A stretch of DNA of 64,000 bases from Mangrovicella endophytica (GCF_002893625.1 NZ_PKMZ01000001.1:310001-374000); one strand, 5' to 3'. Numbered from the stretch's first letter, positions 36,550-44,712 are shown. Notes: generated by a model not told the origin, from the sequence alone. Numbers and translations: made by a program.

Positions 36550-37061
36550 AGCTCGAGCGGCAGCACGAAGGGCGTGCCGGCAAAGGCGTCTGCGCCGCGA
36601 CCAATCGAACGGATCGCCTGCACCATGCGGCCGCCCCGCTCCAGCCGCGCATCGGCGAGCGCGACAAGCCGCGGATTGGGTGTCGCCGACGGCGCGCGGC
36701 GGCGCAACTCGTCCGCCAGCTCCATCTCGTCGAGCGCGGGGTTGATCGCGATGGCCAGGATATAGGCGGCCGCCGTCGAGCGGCTGATGCCGGCCCAGCA
36801 GTGGATCGCCAGCGGCTTCCGCCGGTCCCAGCGCCGGCCAAAGTCGAGCAACTGGTCGAGATGATCCTCGCCGGGCGGCGTGAGGCCTTCCACCGGCTCG
36901 GCAATGTCGTTGAAGCCGAGGAAGAGATGCCGCGTCGCCTCGATCGTCTCCGGCCGCGCCACCGGCGTCTCGGCATTGATCAGCGTCACGAGGTCGAGGG
37001 CGCCATGCTCGGCGACGGTGGCGGGGAGGGCGGAGAGGGGGCAGACGACGAGGTAGGACAT
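36546..37061 (-). CDS. Tyrosine-phosphatase-like protein
   Basis: A 171-aa cysteine-based phosphatase. The P-loop HCWAGISRST (HCX5R) is intact, and an upstream Asp-rich segment (FNDIAEPVEGLTPPGEDH) could supply the general acid. It resembles short bacterial tyrosine-phosphatase-family proteins. Substrate unknown. It starts eight bases after the HD gene and overlaps the NadQ-like regulator by four bases, so it is co-translated with a regulator of NAD metabolism; any functional link is inference. Confidence 0.85.
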   Translation of the reverse strand: MSYLVVCPLSALPATVAEHGALDLVTLINAETPVARPETIEATRHLFLGFNDIAEPVEGLTPPGEDHLDQLLDFGRRWDRRKPLAIHCWAGISRSTAAAYILAIAINPALDEMELADELRRRAPSATPNPRLVALADARLERGGRMVQAIRSIGRGADAFAGTPFVLPLEL

Positions 37062-37069
37062 CGGTGTTC

Positions 37070-37705
37070 TCAGGATACGGCGCGCTGCGGGCGCGGCTGG
37101 CTGCCATGCAGCAGCTGGTCGAGCTCGGCGAAGCGTGCGAGGTAGTCGGGTCCGACCACCGTCGGCGGCACCGGAACGAAGGCGCCGAGGTCGACCGCGG
37201 CATCCGTCGGCGCGCCGAAATAGGTCACCGCCTCCGCCTTGGAGAAGCCGGCCAGCAGCGTCGCCTCGTGGAAGGCCGAGAGACGGTCGGCGCTCTTGAT
37301 CAGCTTCTCCACCGCCGCGGGCAGTTCGGCCGGAAGGCCGAAGCGCAGATGGATCGCCGTCTGCAAGCGCTTCTCCACCGCCTTGTAGTCGCCGCCCATC
37401 ACGCCCTTGAACGGCGAGATCATGTCGCCGATCACGTATTCCGGGCCGTCATGCAGCAGAGCCGCCAGCCGCCAGCGCGGATCGGGCTCCACGTTTGCGA
37501 CGATCGCCTCCACCACCAGGCTGTGCTGGGCGACGCTGAAGGCGTGGTCGCCGCGCGTCTGGCCGTTCCACCGGGCAACCCGCGCCAGGCCATGCGCGAT
37601 GTCCTCGATCTCGATATCGAGCGGCGAAGGATCGAGCAGGTCGAGCCGACGGCCGGACAGCATGCGCTGCCAGGCCCGCACCGGGCGCTGGCGCAGCCGG
37701 CTCAT
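37070..37705 (-). CDS. HD-domain hydrolase, YfbR-like 5'-nucleotidase type
   Basis: A 211-aa HD-superfamily protein. The metal ligands are visible as DHAFSVAQHS, LAALLHDGPEYVIGD and the later Asp in KSADRLSA. The layout (DIEDIAHGLARVARWNGQT at the N-terminus) matches YfbR/phosphohydrolase-like proteins, which hydrolyse deoxynucleoside monophosphates. It overlaps the upstream ygfZ gene by four bases. Confidence 0.82.
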   Translation of the reverse strand: MSRLRQRPVRAWQRMLSGRRLDLLDPSPLDIEIEDIAHGLARVARWNGQTRGDHAFSVAQHSLVVEAIVANVEPDPRWRLAALLHDGPEYVIGDMISPFKGVMGGDYKAVEKRLQTAIHLRFGLPAELPAAVEKLIKSADRLSAFHEATLLAGFSKAEAVTYFGAPTDAAVDLGAFVPVPPTVVGPDYLARFAELDQLLHGSQPRPQRAVS

Positions 37706-38562
37706 GCGCCCTCCGCCGGAGCGGCCTCGGCATCGCCGGGCATGGGCAGCGTATAGCCCGCCCAGGGCGGCACCGTGACGGTGAGCGGCACGCCGTCGGC
37801 ACTCAGCGTCGCGTCTCCGGCAAGCGCATCCGCGACTCGGTCGATCCGGACGAGTCCGATGCCCTCCGTGCCGGACGCCGTCAGCACCGTGCCGATCACC
37901 TTCGATCCAGCCTCGATATTGGCGCCGGGCGTCAGATGCCGCTCCGCCTCGATCAGCATCAGGCGACGTCGCGCCGTACCGCGATGCTGCATGCGCGACA
38001 CCACCTCCTGGCCGACATAGCAGCCCTTGGCGAAGGAGACGCCGCCATTCTGGTCGAGCAGCACGTCGTGCGGGAAGACGTCTGAGGCCGGAAAGTCGCG
38101 TTCTGCCTCGGCGACACCGGTCTGGACGCGCAGCCGCACGAAGGCGGTTGGCTCAGCCTCGGTCATCCCCGCCGGCGGCATACCGTAGAGGCGGTAGACG
38201 GGCTGGTCGGCGAAGCGCATGTCGCGCAAAGCGCCTTGCGGCGCGGTCTCCTCGTCGAAGATGGCGACGACGCCGACGTCCTCGGGCTCGATCGCGATCT
38301 TGGTGCGCAGCCGGTACAGCGTCAGACGCTTGATGAGATCGCCGCGCGCGCCGGCGGCGCAGTCGACCCGGACGCCGTCGTCGATGCGGCTGAGCAGGAA
38401 GTCGAACAGAATCTTGCCCTGCGGTGTCAGCAGCGCCGAAGGGCGTGCTTCGCCTGTTTGGAGGCGCGAAACGTCACTGGTGACGAGGTTCTGCAGAAAG
38501 CCTTCCGCTGCCTCGCCGCGGAGGGCGATCGTGGCGCGGTCGGTCAGGGGGGCAAAGGGCAT
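37702..38562 (-). CDS. ygfZ: Folate-binding Fe-S cluster maintenance protein YgfZ
   Basis: A 286-aa GcvT-like protein that uses tetrahydrofolate to support certain Fe-S enzymes. The diagnostic motif KGCYVGQEVVSRMQHRG is present with its conserved Cys, and LLTPQGKILFDFLLSR lies in the N-terminal domain. First gene of the coupled ygfZ-HD-phosphatase-NadQ operon. Since NadA and UDG in this window are Fe-S proteins, a functional tie is possible but unproven. A hairpin covers the region immediately upstream of its ATG. Confidence 0.92.
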   Translation of the reverse strand: MPFAPLTDRATIALRGEAAEGFLQNLVTSDVSRLQTGEARPSALLTPQGKILFDFLLSRIDDGVRVDCAAGARGDLIKRLTLYRLRTKIAIEPEDVGVVAIFDEETAPQGALRDMRFADQPVYRLYGMPPAGMTEAEPTAFVRLRVQTGVAEAERDFPASDVFPHDVLLDQNGGVSFAKGCYVGQEVVSRMQHRGTARRRLMLIEAERHLTPGANIEAGSKVIGTVLTASGTEGIGLVRIDRVADALAGDATLSADGVPLTVTVPPWAGYTLPMPGDAEAAPAEGA

Positions 38563-38566
38563 GGCA

Positions 38567-38585
38567 ATCTCGCTTCGCGCGAGAT
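38567..38585. promoter_or_regulatory. Hairpin just upstream of ygfZ
   Basis: ATCTCGC (38567-38573) and GCGAGAT (38579-38585) form a 7-bp stem with a 5-base loop. On the ygfZ mRNA it begins four bases before the ATG and covers the place where a ribosome site should lie. Confidence 0.4.
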
Positions 38586-38654
38586 CCTTTGTTAGACCCG
38601 CGCGTAAACCAGTACCTAAGCTGCCACCCCCGCAGCGACAAGCAAGGACATCCC

Positions 38655-39989
38655 ATGCCGACGACCTACGACCGCGTTCTCAAGAACGGCATCGTCGTCA
38701 ATCAGGACGGCATTGGTGCCCGCGACGTCGGCATCCGCGACGGCGTCATCGCTGGCATCGGCACGATCGATGCGGCGAGCGCCGGCGAGGTCGTCGACTG
38801 CAGCGGCCTCCACATCCTGCCGGGCGTCATCGACAGCCAGGTGCATTTCCGCGAACCGGGTGCCGAGCACAAGGAGGATCTGGAGACCGGATCGCGCGCC
38901 GCCGTCCTCGGCGGCGTCACCTGCGTCTTCGAGATGCCGAATACCAGCCCGCTGACGACGAGCGAGGCGGCGCTCGCCGACAAGGTCGCGCGCGGCCGGC
39001 ACCGGATGCACTGCGACTTCGCCTTCTGGGTCGGCGGCACGCGTGAGAATGCCGCCGATGTCGCGGAACTGGAGCGGCTGCCGGGCGCGGCCGGCATCAA
39101 GGTCTTCATGGGCTCCTCCACCGGTTCGCTGCTGGTCGAGGACGACGAGGGCGTACGGGAGATCCTGAAGCGCACCCGGCGGCGCGCGGCCTTCCATTCC
39201 GAGGACGAGTTCCGGCTGCGCGAGCGCCTCGGCTTCAGGGCCGAGAACGATCCGTCCTCGCACCCGGTCTGGCGCGACGAGGTCGCCGCGCTGCAATGCA
39301 CGGAGCGCCTGGTCGCCATTGCCGAGGCGACGGGCGCGCAGATCCACGTCCTCCACATCTCGACGGCCGAGGAGATCGCCTTCCTTGCCGCTCACAAGCG
39401 CAACGCCACCTGCGAGGCGACACCACACCATCTGACGATGAGCGCGGATGATTATGCCCGCCTCGGGACGCTCCTGCAGATGAACCCGCCGGTGCGCGAC
39501 GCGCGTCACCGCGAGGGCATCTGGCAGGGCATCGGCCAGGGCATCGTCGACGTCCTCGGCTCCGACCATGCGCCGCATACGCTGGAGGAGAAGGCCAAGC
39601 CCTATCCGCAGTCACCGTCGGGCATGACCGGCGTGCAGACCCTGGTGCCCATCATGCTCGACCATGTCGCCAAGGGGCGGCTGTCGCTGCAGCGCTTCGT
39701 CGACCTCACCTCGGCCGGCCCGCAGCGCATCTTCGGCCTCGCCGGCAAGGGCCGCATCGCGGTCGGCTACGATGCCGACCTCACGGTCGTCGACCTGAAG
39801 CGCAGCCGCACCATCGAGAATGGCTGGATCGGCTCGCGTTCGCAGTGGACGCCCTATGACGGTGTCACCGTCATCGGCTGGCCGGCGGGGACCATCGTGC
39901 GCGGCCGCAAGGTCATGTGGGAAGGCGAGATCGTCGAGGCGTCCGTCGGCGAGCCCGCGAAATTCGTCGCAGCCTTGCCGACGGTCTGA
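38655..39989 (+). CDS. pyrC: Dihydroorotase
   Basis: A 444-aa amidohydrolase closing dihydroorotate in pyrimidine synthesis. Metal-site landmarks: DSQVHFREPG, the carbamylated Lys in AGIKVFMGSSTG, FHSEDE, VLHISTAEE and the catalytic Asp in LGSDHAPHTLEEK. The first metal motif reads D-x-Q-x-H instead of the usual D-x-H-x-H, a variant I recall from some other dihydroorotases. ATG at 38655 follows AAGGA; the in-frame upstream extension is not conserved-looking. Divergent from ygfZ. Confidence 0.9.
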   Translation: MPTTYDRVLKNGIVVNQDGIGARDVGIRDGVIAGIGTIDAASAGEVVDCSGLHILPGVIDSQVHFREPGAEHKEDLETGSRAAVLGGVTCVFEMPNTSPLTTSEAALADKVARGRHRMHCDFAFWVGGTRENAADVAELERLPGAAGIKVFMGSSTGSLLVEDDEGVREILKRTRRRAAFHSEDEFRLRERLGFRAENDPSSHPVWRDEVAALQCTERLVAIAEATGAQIHVLHISTAEEIAFLAAHKRNATCEATPHHLTMSADDYARLGTLLQMNPPVRDARHREGIWQGIGQGIVDVLGSDHAPHTLEEKAKPYPQSPSGMTGVQTLVPIMLDHVAKGRLSLQRFVDLTSAGPQRIFGLAGKGRIAVGYDADLTVVDLKRSRTIENGWIGSRSQWTPYDGVTVIGWPAGTIVRGRKVMWEGEIVEASVGEPAKFVAALPTV

Positions 39990-40047
39990 TCGGACCAATC
40001 TCCTTGCAGCCGCAGCGAAGGGTTCCGCGGCTGCAAAGGAGGACGCC

Positions 40048-40578
40048 ATGCCTGACATCAACCCCGTCGTCGATCCGGCATCCCTCGATCTCGATCACTG
40101 GCGGCAGGGCACGCTCTACGAGGCGCGCGACAGCTCCTTCGCCAAGCGGCTGGGGCTGACGGACCTCGGGATCCGCTACGTGGAGGTGCCGCCCGGCAAG
40201 TCTGCCTGTCCGTTCCACAACCACCATGTCGAGGACGAGCTGTTCATCATCCTGGAGGGCGAGGGGACGTATCGCTACGGCAACGAACGCCATGCCGTGA
40301 AGGCTGGCGACATCCTGGGTGCACCGGCCGGAGGACCGGAAACCGCGCACAACCTCATCAACACGGGAACTGCGCCACTGCGCTATCTCGCCGTGTCCTC
40401 CGTCGGCGTCGCCGACATTTGCCAATATCCGGATTCCGGCAAGATCCTGGTGTCGTCGAGTCCGCGGCGGACGATGCCCGACGGGTTCGAGCTCATGCAT
40501 CGCCATACGCCCGGCGTCCCATACTGGACCGACGAGCCGGGGGCCGGCGAGGAGAAGAGTGACGGCAGCGAGGGCTGA
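40048..40578 (+). CDS. Cupin-domain protein
   Basis: A 176-aa single-cupin protein. Motif 1 is PFHNHHVEDELFIILEGEGTYRYG with the His-His-Glu metal ligands; motif 2 lies at PAGGPETAHNLINTG with the last His. The C-terminal 60 residues (ADICQYPDSGKILV, FELMHRHTPGVPYW) are a non-cupin extension. A perfect AAAGGAGG precedes the ATG. Function could be metal-dependent sugar/small-molecule binding or catalysis; no substrate is evident. 58 bases after pyrC, same strand. Confidence 0.85.
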   Translation: MPDINPVVDPASLDLDHWRQGTLYEARDSSFAKRLGLTDLGIRYVEVPPGKSACPFHNHHVEDELFIILEGEGTYRYGNERHAVKAGDILGAPAGGPETAHNLINTGTAPLRYLAVSSVGVADICQYPDSGKILVSSSPRRTMPDGFELMHRHTPGVPYWTDEPGAGEEKSDGSEG

Positions 40579-40605
40579 GCCAGGCCGGGAAGCCCTAGCG
40601 AGCGA

Positions 40606-41634
40606 TCAGTCGCCGGCGACGAAGAACTGCAGCTTGCCGTCGGGCGAGATGCCGACCCGATAGAAGTTGTAGGCGCCGAAGGTCTTCATCTCTTCGTAGT
40701 CGCCGGCGGTCACCAGCTCGAACAGCTCGACCATCTGCGGCTTGGTCAGCTTGGTCATCGCCACGCGCGTGAAATACGGCCAGACGAAGATCTCCTCGTC
40801 ACTGCCGGGATCGTTCTGGACGTGCCCGGCCTGCAGGATTTCGAGCAGGATCGCGAGGATCTCGACGCCTTCGCCGTCCCCGGACGCCGATTTCAGGAAG
40901 GTGATGGGATCCTCGACCGAGTCGCCGAATGAGAGGACGGTGCCGTCCTGACCGGGCTCGATGAACGGGCGCAGCTTCTCGATGTCGCCGGACTTGGCGA
41001 TCTCGATCAGCTTGGCGCGCAGCGTCTTGACCGCCTCGGGCAGACCGTCGTCCGCATAACGGATGTCGACGGGCGCTGCCGCAGCCGCCGCGTCCTCCTC
41101 GTTCGGCGAGCCGTCCTCGCCCTCGTCGGTGGTCGAGTCGTCGGGGACGTCCGGCGTCTCCGCGCCGGTTGGCGGTGTGGCGCTCTCCTCGGCGCCTGCC
41201 GGTGCGCCAGCAGCCGGTACGGCCGGGGTGCCAGCGCCGTTCGAGCCTGATGGGGCGGGCGCAAGAGGCTGTGCTGTGGACGGAGTTGCGTCTGTCGCGG
41301 GTGCAGCCTGGCCGGTCGGCGTCGTGCCAGTGGCCGGCGAGCCCGGTGCCGGCGCTGCGGGAGCGCCTTGGCCGGTCGTCGCCGGTGCATTGCCGGACTG
41401 GCTGCGCTCGTCCGGCGACTTGGCACCACCGGCATCCGGCGCCTCGTCGACGCTGTCGCTTTCCTGCCCCGGCAGTGGAGGCAGCGGCACCGACAGGATG
41501 CCGTCGCGGGCCGGCGGAGCCGCGCCATTGCTGTTCTCGAAGCGCGAGAACCCGGCGGCCGGCTGTGCTACGGCGGCCGTGAGGCTGATCAGTGCAACGA
41601 GCGCCGTCGCGTGCGGCCACCGGCGCGAGACCAT
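40606..41634 (-). CDS. Exported protein with Pro/Ala/Thr-rich linker, unknown function
   Basis: A 342-aa protein with three parts: a signal peptide (1-28), a disordered acidic Pro/Ala/Gly/Thr-rich stretch (about 35-190), and a compact C-terminal domain (about 190-342: VKTLRAKLIEIAKSGDIEKLRPFIEPG, EEIFVWPYFTRVAMTKLTKPQMVELFELVTAGDYEEM, ending GISPDGKLQFFVAGD). The C-terminal domain looks conserved and secreted-globular; I do not know its family name. AAAGGA precedes the ATG. The linker suggests it spans part of the periplasm or wall. Confidence 0.8.
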   Translation of the reverse strand: MVSRRWPHATALVALISLTAAVAQPAAGFSRFENSNGAAPPARDGILSVPLPPLPGQESDSVDEAPDAGGAKSPDERSQSGNAPATTGQGAPAAPAPGSPATGTTPTGQAAPATDATPSTAQPLAPAPSGSNGAGTPAVPAAGAPAGAEESATPPTGAETPDVPDDSTTDEGEDGSPNEEDAAAAAAPVDIRYADDGLPEAVKTLRAKLIEIAKSGDIEKLRPFIEPGQDGTVLSFGDSVEDPITFLKSASGDGEGVEILAILLEILQAGHVQNDPGSDEEIFVWPYFTRVAMTKLTKPQMVELFELVTAGDYEEMKTFGAYNFYRVGISPDGKLQFFVAGD

Positions 41635-41689
41635 GGCTAATCCTTTTATGTCGGGTGCGGCGTCTCCCCCCGAAGGCGGCCGCAGAAAG

Positions 41690-41950
41690 CTACTGCAGGT
41701 TCCGGTCGAGGCGGAACTCGCCGAATTCGATGCGCTGACGCAGCGCGTCCAGCATGGTCAGGACCTCATCCTCGCCGTGCAGGCGCACGAGCTCGGTCAA
41801 GGCCGTGGAGATGGCGGTCTCGGCAAGGATCTCGGCTTCGATGCCGTCGGAGATGCCGTCCGCCCAAGCCTCGTTGTGATACTCGAAAGCGACCTGCTTC
41901 TTTTCGGCAGCGATCATCTCTTCGAGGTCGGCGTTCTGCATATCGATCAT
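41690..41950 (-). CDS. Conserved 86-aa helical protein, unknown function
   Basis: An 86-aa soluble, acidic, predicted all-helical protein (ADLEEMIAAEKKQVAFEYHNEAWADGISDGIEAEILAETAISTALTEL). It lacks cysteines and a signal. I recognise it only as the kind of short conserved gene seen in Rhizobiales. GAGGAAAT precedes the ATG, and an exact TTAA-N7-TTAA CtrA-type box lies 95 bases upstream of the start. The exported Pro/Ala-rich gene follows on the same strand after 55 bases. Confidence 0.8.
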   Translation of the reverse strand: MIDMQNADLEEMIAAEKKQVAFEYHNEAWADGISDGIEAEILAETAISTALTELVRLHGEDEVLTMLDALRQRIEFGEFRLDRNLQ

Positions 41951-42044
41951 CCCGATTTCCTCAAATCGAGCCTTGCGGCTTCACGTCCTGTTAAGGTCCC
42001 TAGCACGATCCGCTTCGGCGCTGTCCGGCGCTTTGTGCGGAGCG

Positions 42045-42059
42045 TTAAGACGAGGTTAA
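42045..42059. promoter_or_regulatory. CtrA full site TTAA-N7-TTAA
   Basis: An exact match to the CtrA full-site consensus. It lies 95 bases upstream of the 86-aa protein gene and overlaps the stop codon of the TIGR02301 gene, in AT-richer sequence. Confidence 0.6.
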
Positions 42060-42502
42060 TTCCCGTATCTTGCGCTGATCTCGCGTGACAGCGTCGCGCC
42101 TTCCGAAAGGTAACGGTCGACGGCAACGCGGGCGGCCGGCGTGCAGCGCCGGTAGGTCGATTCGAAGGCACGGTAACCATCGTTGAAGCTGGCGATGAGG
42201 CGACGCTTGTCGACCTCGTTGAAGGGCTGTGCCGCCAGGAGCTCGCCCATCTTTGTCCGGTAGGTCTCGGCATTCGTGTCGCCGCAGAGGCGCCGCAGGA
42301 AATGCACGGATCCGAGGATCGACGACAGCCGGCCGAGCGGCTTCATGAACGGCGCGTTCGATGGCTGCACGGGCGCCTGCACCGCTGCCGGTGCGGGCTC
42401 AGTCGGCTCCTGCGCCCGCGCGCTCGCCGACGCAAGGCTGGTGTAGACCGCGGCGACAAGCAGCGGCGGCAACACGGCAGCACGGATCAGGCGAGAGGAC
42501 AT
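42056..42502 (-). CDS. TIGR02301 family exported protein
   Basis: A 148-aa protein with a signal peptide (about 1-30, ending ASARA), a short Pro/Ala-rich segment and a domain with FMKPLGRLSSILGSVHFLRRLCGDTNAETYRTKMGELL, then FNDGYRAFESTYRRCTPAARVAVDRYLSEG. The two cysteines probably form one periplasmic disulfide. This is the alphaproteobacterial TIGR02301 family, of unknown function. The Nudix gene lies upstream on the same strand after a gap of 114 bases. Confidence 0.88.
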   Translation of the reverse strand: MSSRLIRAAVLPPLLVAAVYTSLASASARAQEPTEPAPAAVQAPVQPSNAPFMKPLGRLSSILGSVHFLRRLCGDTNAETYRTKMGELLAAQPFNEVDKRRLIASFNDGYRAFESTYRRCTPAARVAVDRYLSEGATLSREISARYGN

Positions 42503-42616
42503 GTTCAAGCTTTCGCGTTCCGTTAACGGATTTGCAAGCTGTGCCGGCACTGGCGATCGCATTGCATCAAGGGGTGCGTCTGTACCGCAACAATCCGGCG
42601 CTGCTCGGCGTCCTGA

Positions 42617-43048
42617 TCAGCGCTGGTATGCCGCAAGGCCGGCGGCCGCGATATCAGCCAAGCCGTCGGTGAGACGTCCCTCTGCCTCCAGTGCCGGCAG
42701 GTCGGTCAACGGCACGAAGAGGACCCGGGCCGCGTCGTCACCTGCGGCCGGAATTGCAGCATCACCGATGCTGCTGCGCAAAACATGCACGGCGATGACG
42801 GCGTGGACGCCGGCCCCCGCGTCGATCGCCTCATGCATCTGGAGGAAGCTGAGGTCGCCGACCGTCAGCCCGGTCTCCTCGCGCACTTCCCGTGCCGCCG
42901 CCTCGGACAGCCTTTCGCCGAATTCGACGCGACCGCCCGGCAGGCTGAGGAGACCGGCGAAAGGGGGCTTTGCCCGCTCCACCAGGAGAATCGCCCCGCC
43001 ACGGAAGAGGCACGTCGAGACGCCGAGGATGATGGAGGGCTTCGTCAT
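42617..43048 (-). CDS. Nudix hydrolase
   Basis: A 143-aa Nudix protein with an intact box (GRVEFGERLSEAAAREVREETGL, G-X5-E-X7-REVREE-X-G). The short form with SLPGGRVEFGE resembles ADP-ribose pyrophosphatase / MutT-like enzymes hydrolysing nucleoside diphosphates linked to another group; the exact substrate is unknown. GAGGA precedes the ATG. Divergent from the SRAP gene across 69 bases. Confidence 0.9.
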   Translation of the reverse strand: MTKPSIILGVSTCLFRGGAILLVERAKPPFAGLLSLPGGRVEFGERLSEAAAREVREETGLTVGDLSFLQMHEAIDAGAGVHAVIAVHVLRSSIGDAAIPAAGDDAARVLFVPLTDLPALEAEGRLTDGLADIAAAGLAAYQR

Positions 43049-43117
43049 GCTGCGGTCCTCGTTGCCGCGCCGGCGCCGGCGCTTGACAGTCTTGCCAAGC
43101 GCCGCTCCAACGGGCGC

Positions 43118-43858
43118 ATGTGCGGTCGTTTCACTCTGATAAGCCCGGCGTCGAAGATCGGCGAGCTTCTATCGCTTGCCGAGATCGGCGCCTTTCCGCC
43201 GCGCTACAACATCGCTCCGACGCAGCCGATCCTCGTCGCGATGGCCGATGGCGAGCGGCACGGCGGCAACGAATCGGGTCGCCGTGCCCTGCTGGCGCGC
43301 TGGGGCCTCATCCCGGCCTGGGCAAAGGATCCGCGCGAGCTGCCGCTCCTGTTCAATGCCCGTTCGGAGACCGCTGCCGAAAAGGCGGCCTTCCGCGGTG
43401 CCATGCGCTATCGCCGCTGCCTCGTTCCCGCAGACGGCTTTTATGAATGGCAGGTGCAGGGCAAGCGTCGCCAGCCCTTCCTGCTGCGGCCGAGATCGCG
43501 GGAGCCGTTCTGCTTTGCCGGCCTGATGGAGACCTATCTCGCCGCCGACGGCAGCGAGATCGACACCGCGGCAATCCTCACCACGGCCGCCAACGAGACG
43601 CTCCTGCCGATCCATCAGCGCATGCCGGTGGTGGTGCCGCAGGGCGCCTATCAGCGCTGGCTCGACTGCCGGGGATACGCACCCGCTGAGGTGGCCGACC
43701 TGATGGCGAGCGCACCAGAGGACTTCTTCGAGGCGATCCCGATCTCCGACAAGGTCAACAGCGTCGCCAATGTCAGCCCGGATCTGCAGGATCCGGTGCC
43801 GCTGGCGCCGCAGGCGGCCAATACCGCCCCGGCACCGTCGCAGCTCGACCTGTTCTGA
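43118..43858 (+). CDS. SRAP/HMCES family abasic-site protein (YedK-like)
   Basis: A 246-aa protein that forms a stable thiazolidine cross-link with abasic sites in single-stranded DNA. Catalytic Cys2 follows the initiator Met (MCGRF); N80 (LLFNARSET), E110 (ADGFYEW) and the His in LLPIHQRMPV are the other active-site residues. The start ATG at 43118 is certain because Cys2 must become N-terminal. Adds to the DNA-repair content of the window (UDG, RecO, Ku/LigD). Confidence 0.93.
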   Translation: MCGRFTLISPASKIGELLSLAEIGAFPPRYNIAPTQPILVAMADGERHGGNESGRRALLARWGLIPAWAKDPRELPLLFNARSETAAEKAAFRGAMRYRRCLVPADGFYEWQVQGKRRQPFLLRPRSREPFCFAGLMETYLAADGSEIDTAAILTTAANETLLPIHQRMPVVVPQGAYQRWLDCRGYAPAEVADLMASAPEDFFEAIPISDKVNSVANVSPDLQDPVPLAPQAANTAPAPSQLDLF

Positions 43859-43916
43859 TGCCGCGGACACGTTGAACGATGCCGCCTCGTGATCCTCCGC
43901 AGCTAGGGGCATAAAC

Positions 43917-44528
43917 GTGAGCGATGCGTATTTGCGCGGCTTTGCGCTCGGGCTCAGCCTGATCGTTGCCATCGGCGCCCAGAATGCCTTCGTGCTGGAG
44001 AAGGGGCTGGCCCGCACGCATGTGCTGCCGCTGGTGCTGATCTGCGCCGTGTCGGACGCGCTGCTGATCGCTGCCGGCGTCGGCGGCCTTGGCCGGATGA
44101 TCTCCGCCCATCCGGGCCTCATCCGCTGGGTCACGATCGCCGGGGCGTTCTTCCTGTTCGCCTATGCGATCATGGCAGCGCGACGGGCATTTGCGCCAAG
44201 CGCCATGGCAACGCGGGAAAGCCGGCAGACGCCGCTGACGGCGACGGTCGCGACAGCGCTGGCGCTGACCTTCCTCAACCCGCACGTCTACCTGGACACG
44301 GTGGTTCTGCTCGGCAGCCTGTCGGCCCGATACACGGATCAGGCGGAGCGGGGCGCTTACGCCGTCGGCGCGGCCACCGCATCCTTCATGTGGTTCTTCG
44401 GCCTTGGCTACGGCGCCCGCTGGCTGGCGCCGCTCTTTGCCAGTCCGCTGGCATGGCGCATCCTCGATGCGCTTATCGCGGTCACCATGACGGTGCTCGC
44501 TGCCAGCCTCTTGCTGAGTCTAGACTAG
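43917..44528 (+). CDS. LysE/ArgO-family amino acid exporter
   Basis: A 203-aa six-helix membrane protein of the LysE superfamily. The hallmark N-terminus LRGFALGLSLIVAIGAQNAFVLEKGLAR and the TFLNPHVYLDTVVLLG motif are those of LysE/ArgO exporters of basic amino acids. Start is GTG at 43917. No LysG-type regulator lies next to it, unlike many lysE genes. It converges on the 59-aa protein gene with 4 bases between stops. Confidence 0.9.
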   Translation: MSDAYLRGFALGLSLIVAIGAQNAFVLEKGLARTHVLPLVLICAVSDALLIAAGVGGLGRMISAHPGLIRWVTIAGAFFLFAYAIMAARRAFAPSAMATRESRQTPLTATVATALALTFLNPHVYLDTVVLLGSLSARYTDQAERGAYAVGAATASFMWFFGLGYGARWLAPLFASPLAWRILDALIAVTMTVLAASLLLSLD

Positions 44529-44532
44529 CCGT

Positions 44533-44712
44533 TCAGTCGGCGTGAACCAGCCGCGCGTCGTCATTGGCCTGACGCGCCTTGAGCTTTTCCGTGCGGCAGG
44601 CTGAGCTTGCCGCCGCGATCGCGGCGATACCGATCTCGCCATAGTTGCGCTCGAGCTTGACCTCGGTCTCACGCTCGTTCTTCGATCGGAATTGCATGCT
44701 GTTGGTGTTCAT
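44533..44712 (-). CDS. Conserved-looking 59-aa protein
   Basis: A 59-aa cytosolic protein (MNTNSMQFRSKNERETEVKL, then ERNYGEIGIAAIAAASSACR). The motif LERNYGEIGI-AAIAAA is familiar from short uncharacterised Rhizobiales proteins, but I cannot name a family. AGAGG precedes the ATG at 44712. It is helical and lacks a signal. The 319-base upstream region and the tight convergence with lysE argue for a separate transcript. Confidence 0.65.
   Translation of the reverse strand: MNTNSMQFRSKNERETEVKLERNYGEIGIAAIAAASSACRTEKLKARQANDDARLVHAD

Noticed and set aside
36550-37203. N-terminal extension of the NadQ-like frame by 218 codons
   Set aside because: It overlaps the phosphatase and part of the HD gene in another frame and is Arg-rich without motifs; the GTG at 36549 with a 4-bp overlap is the natural start.
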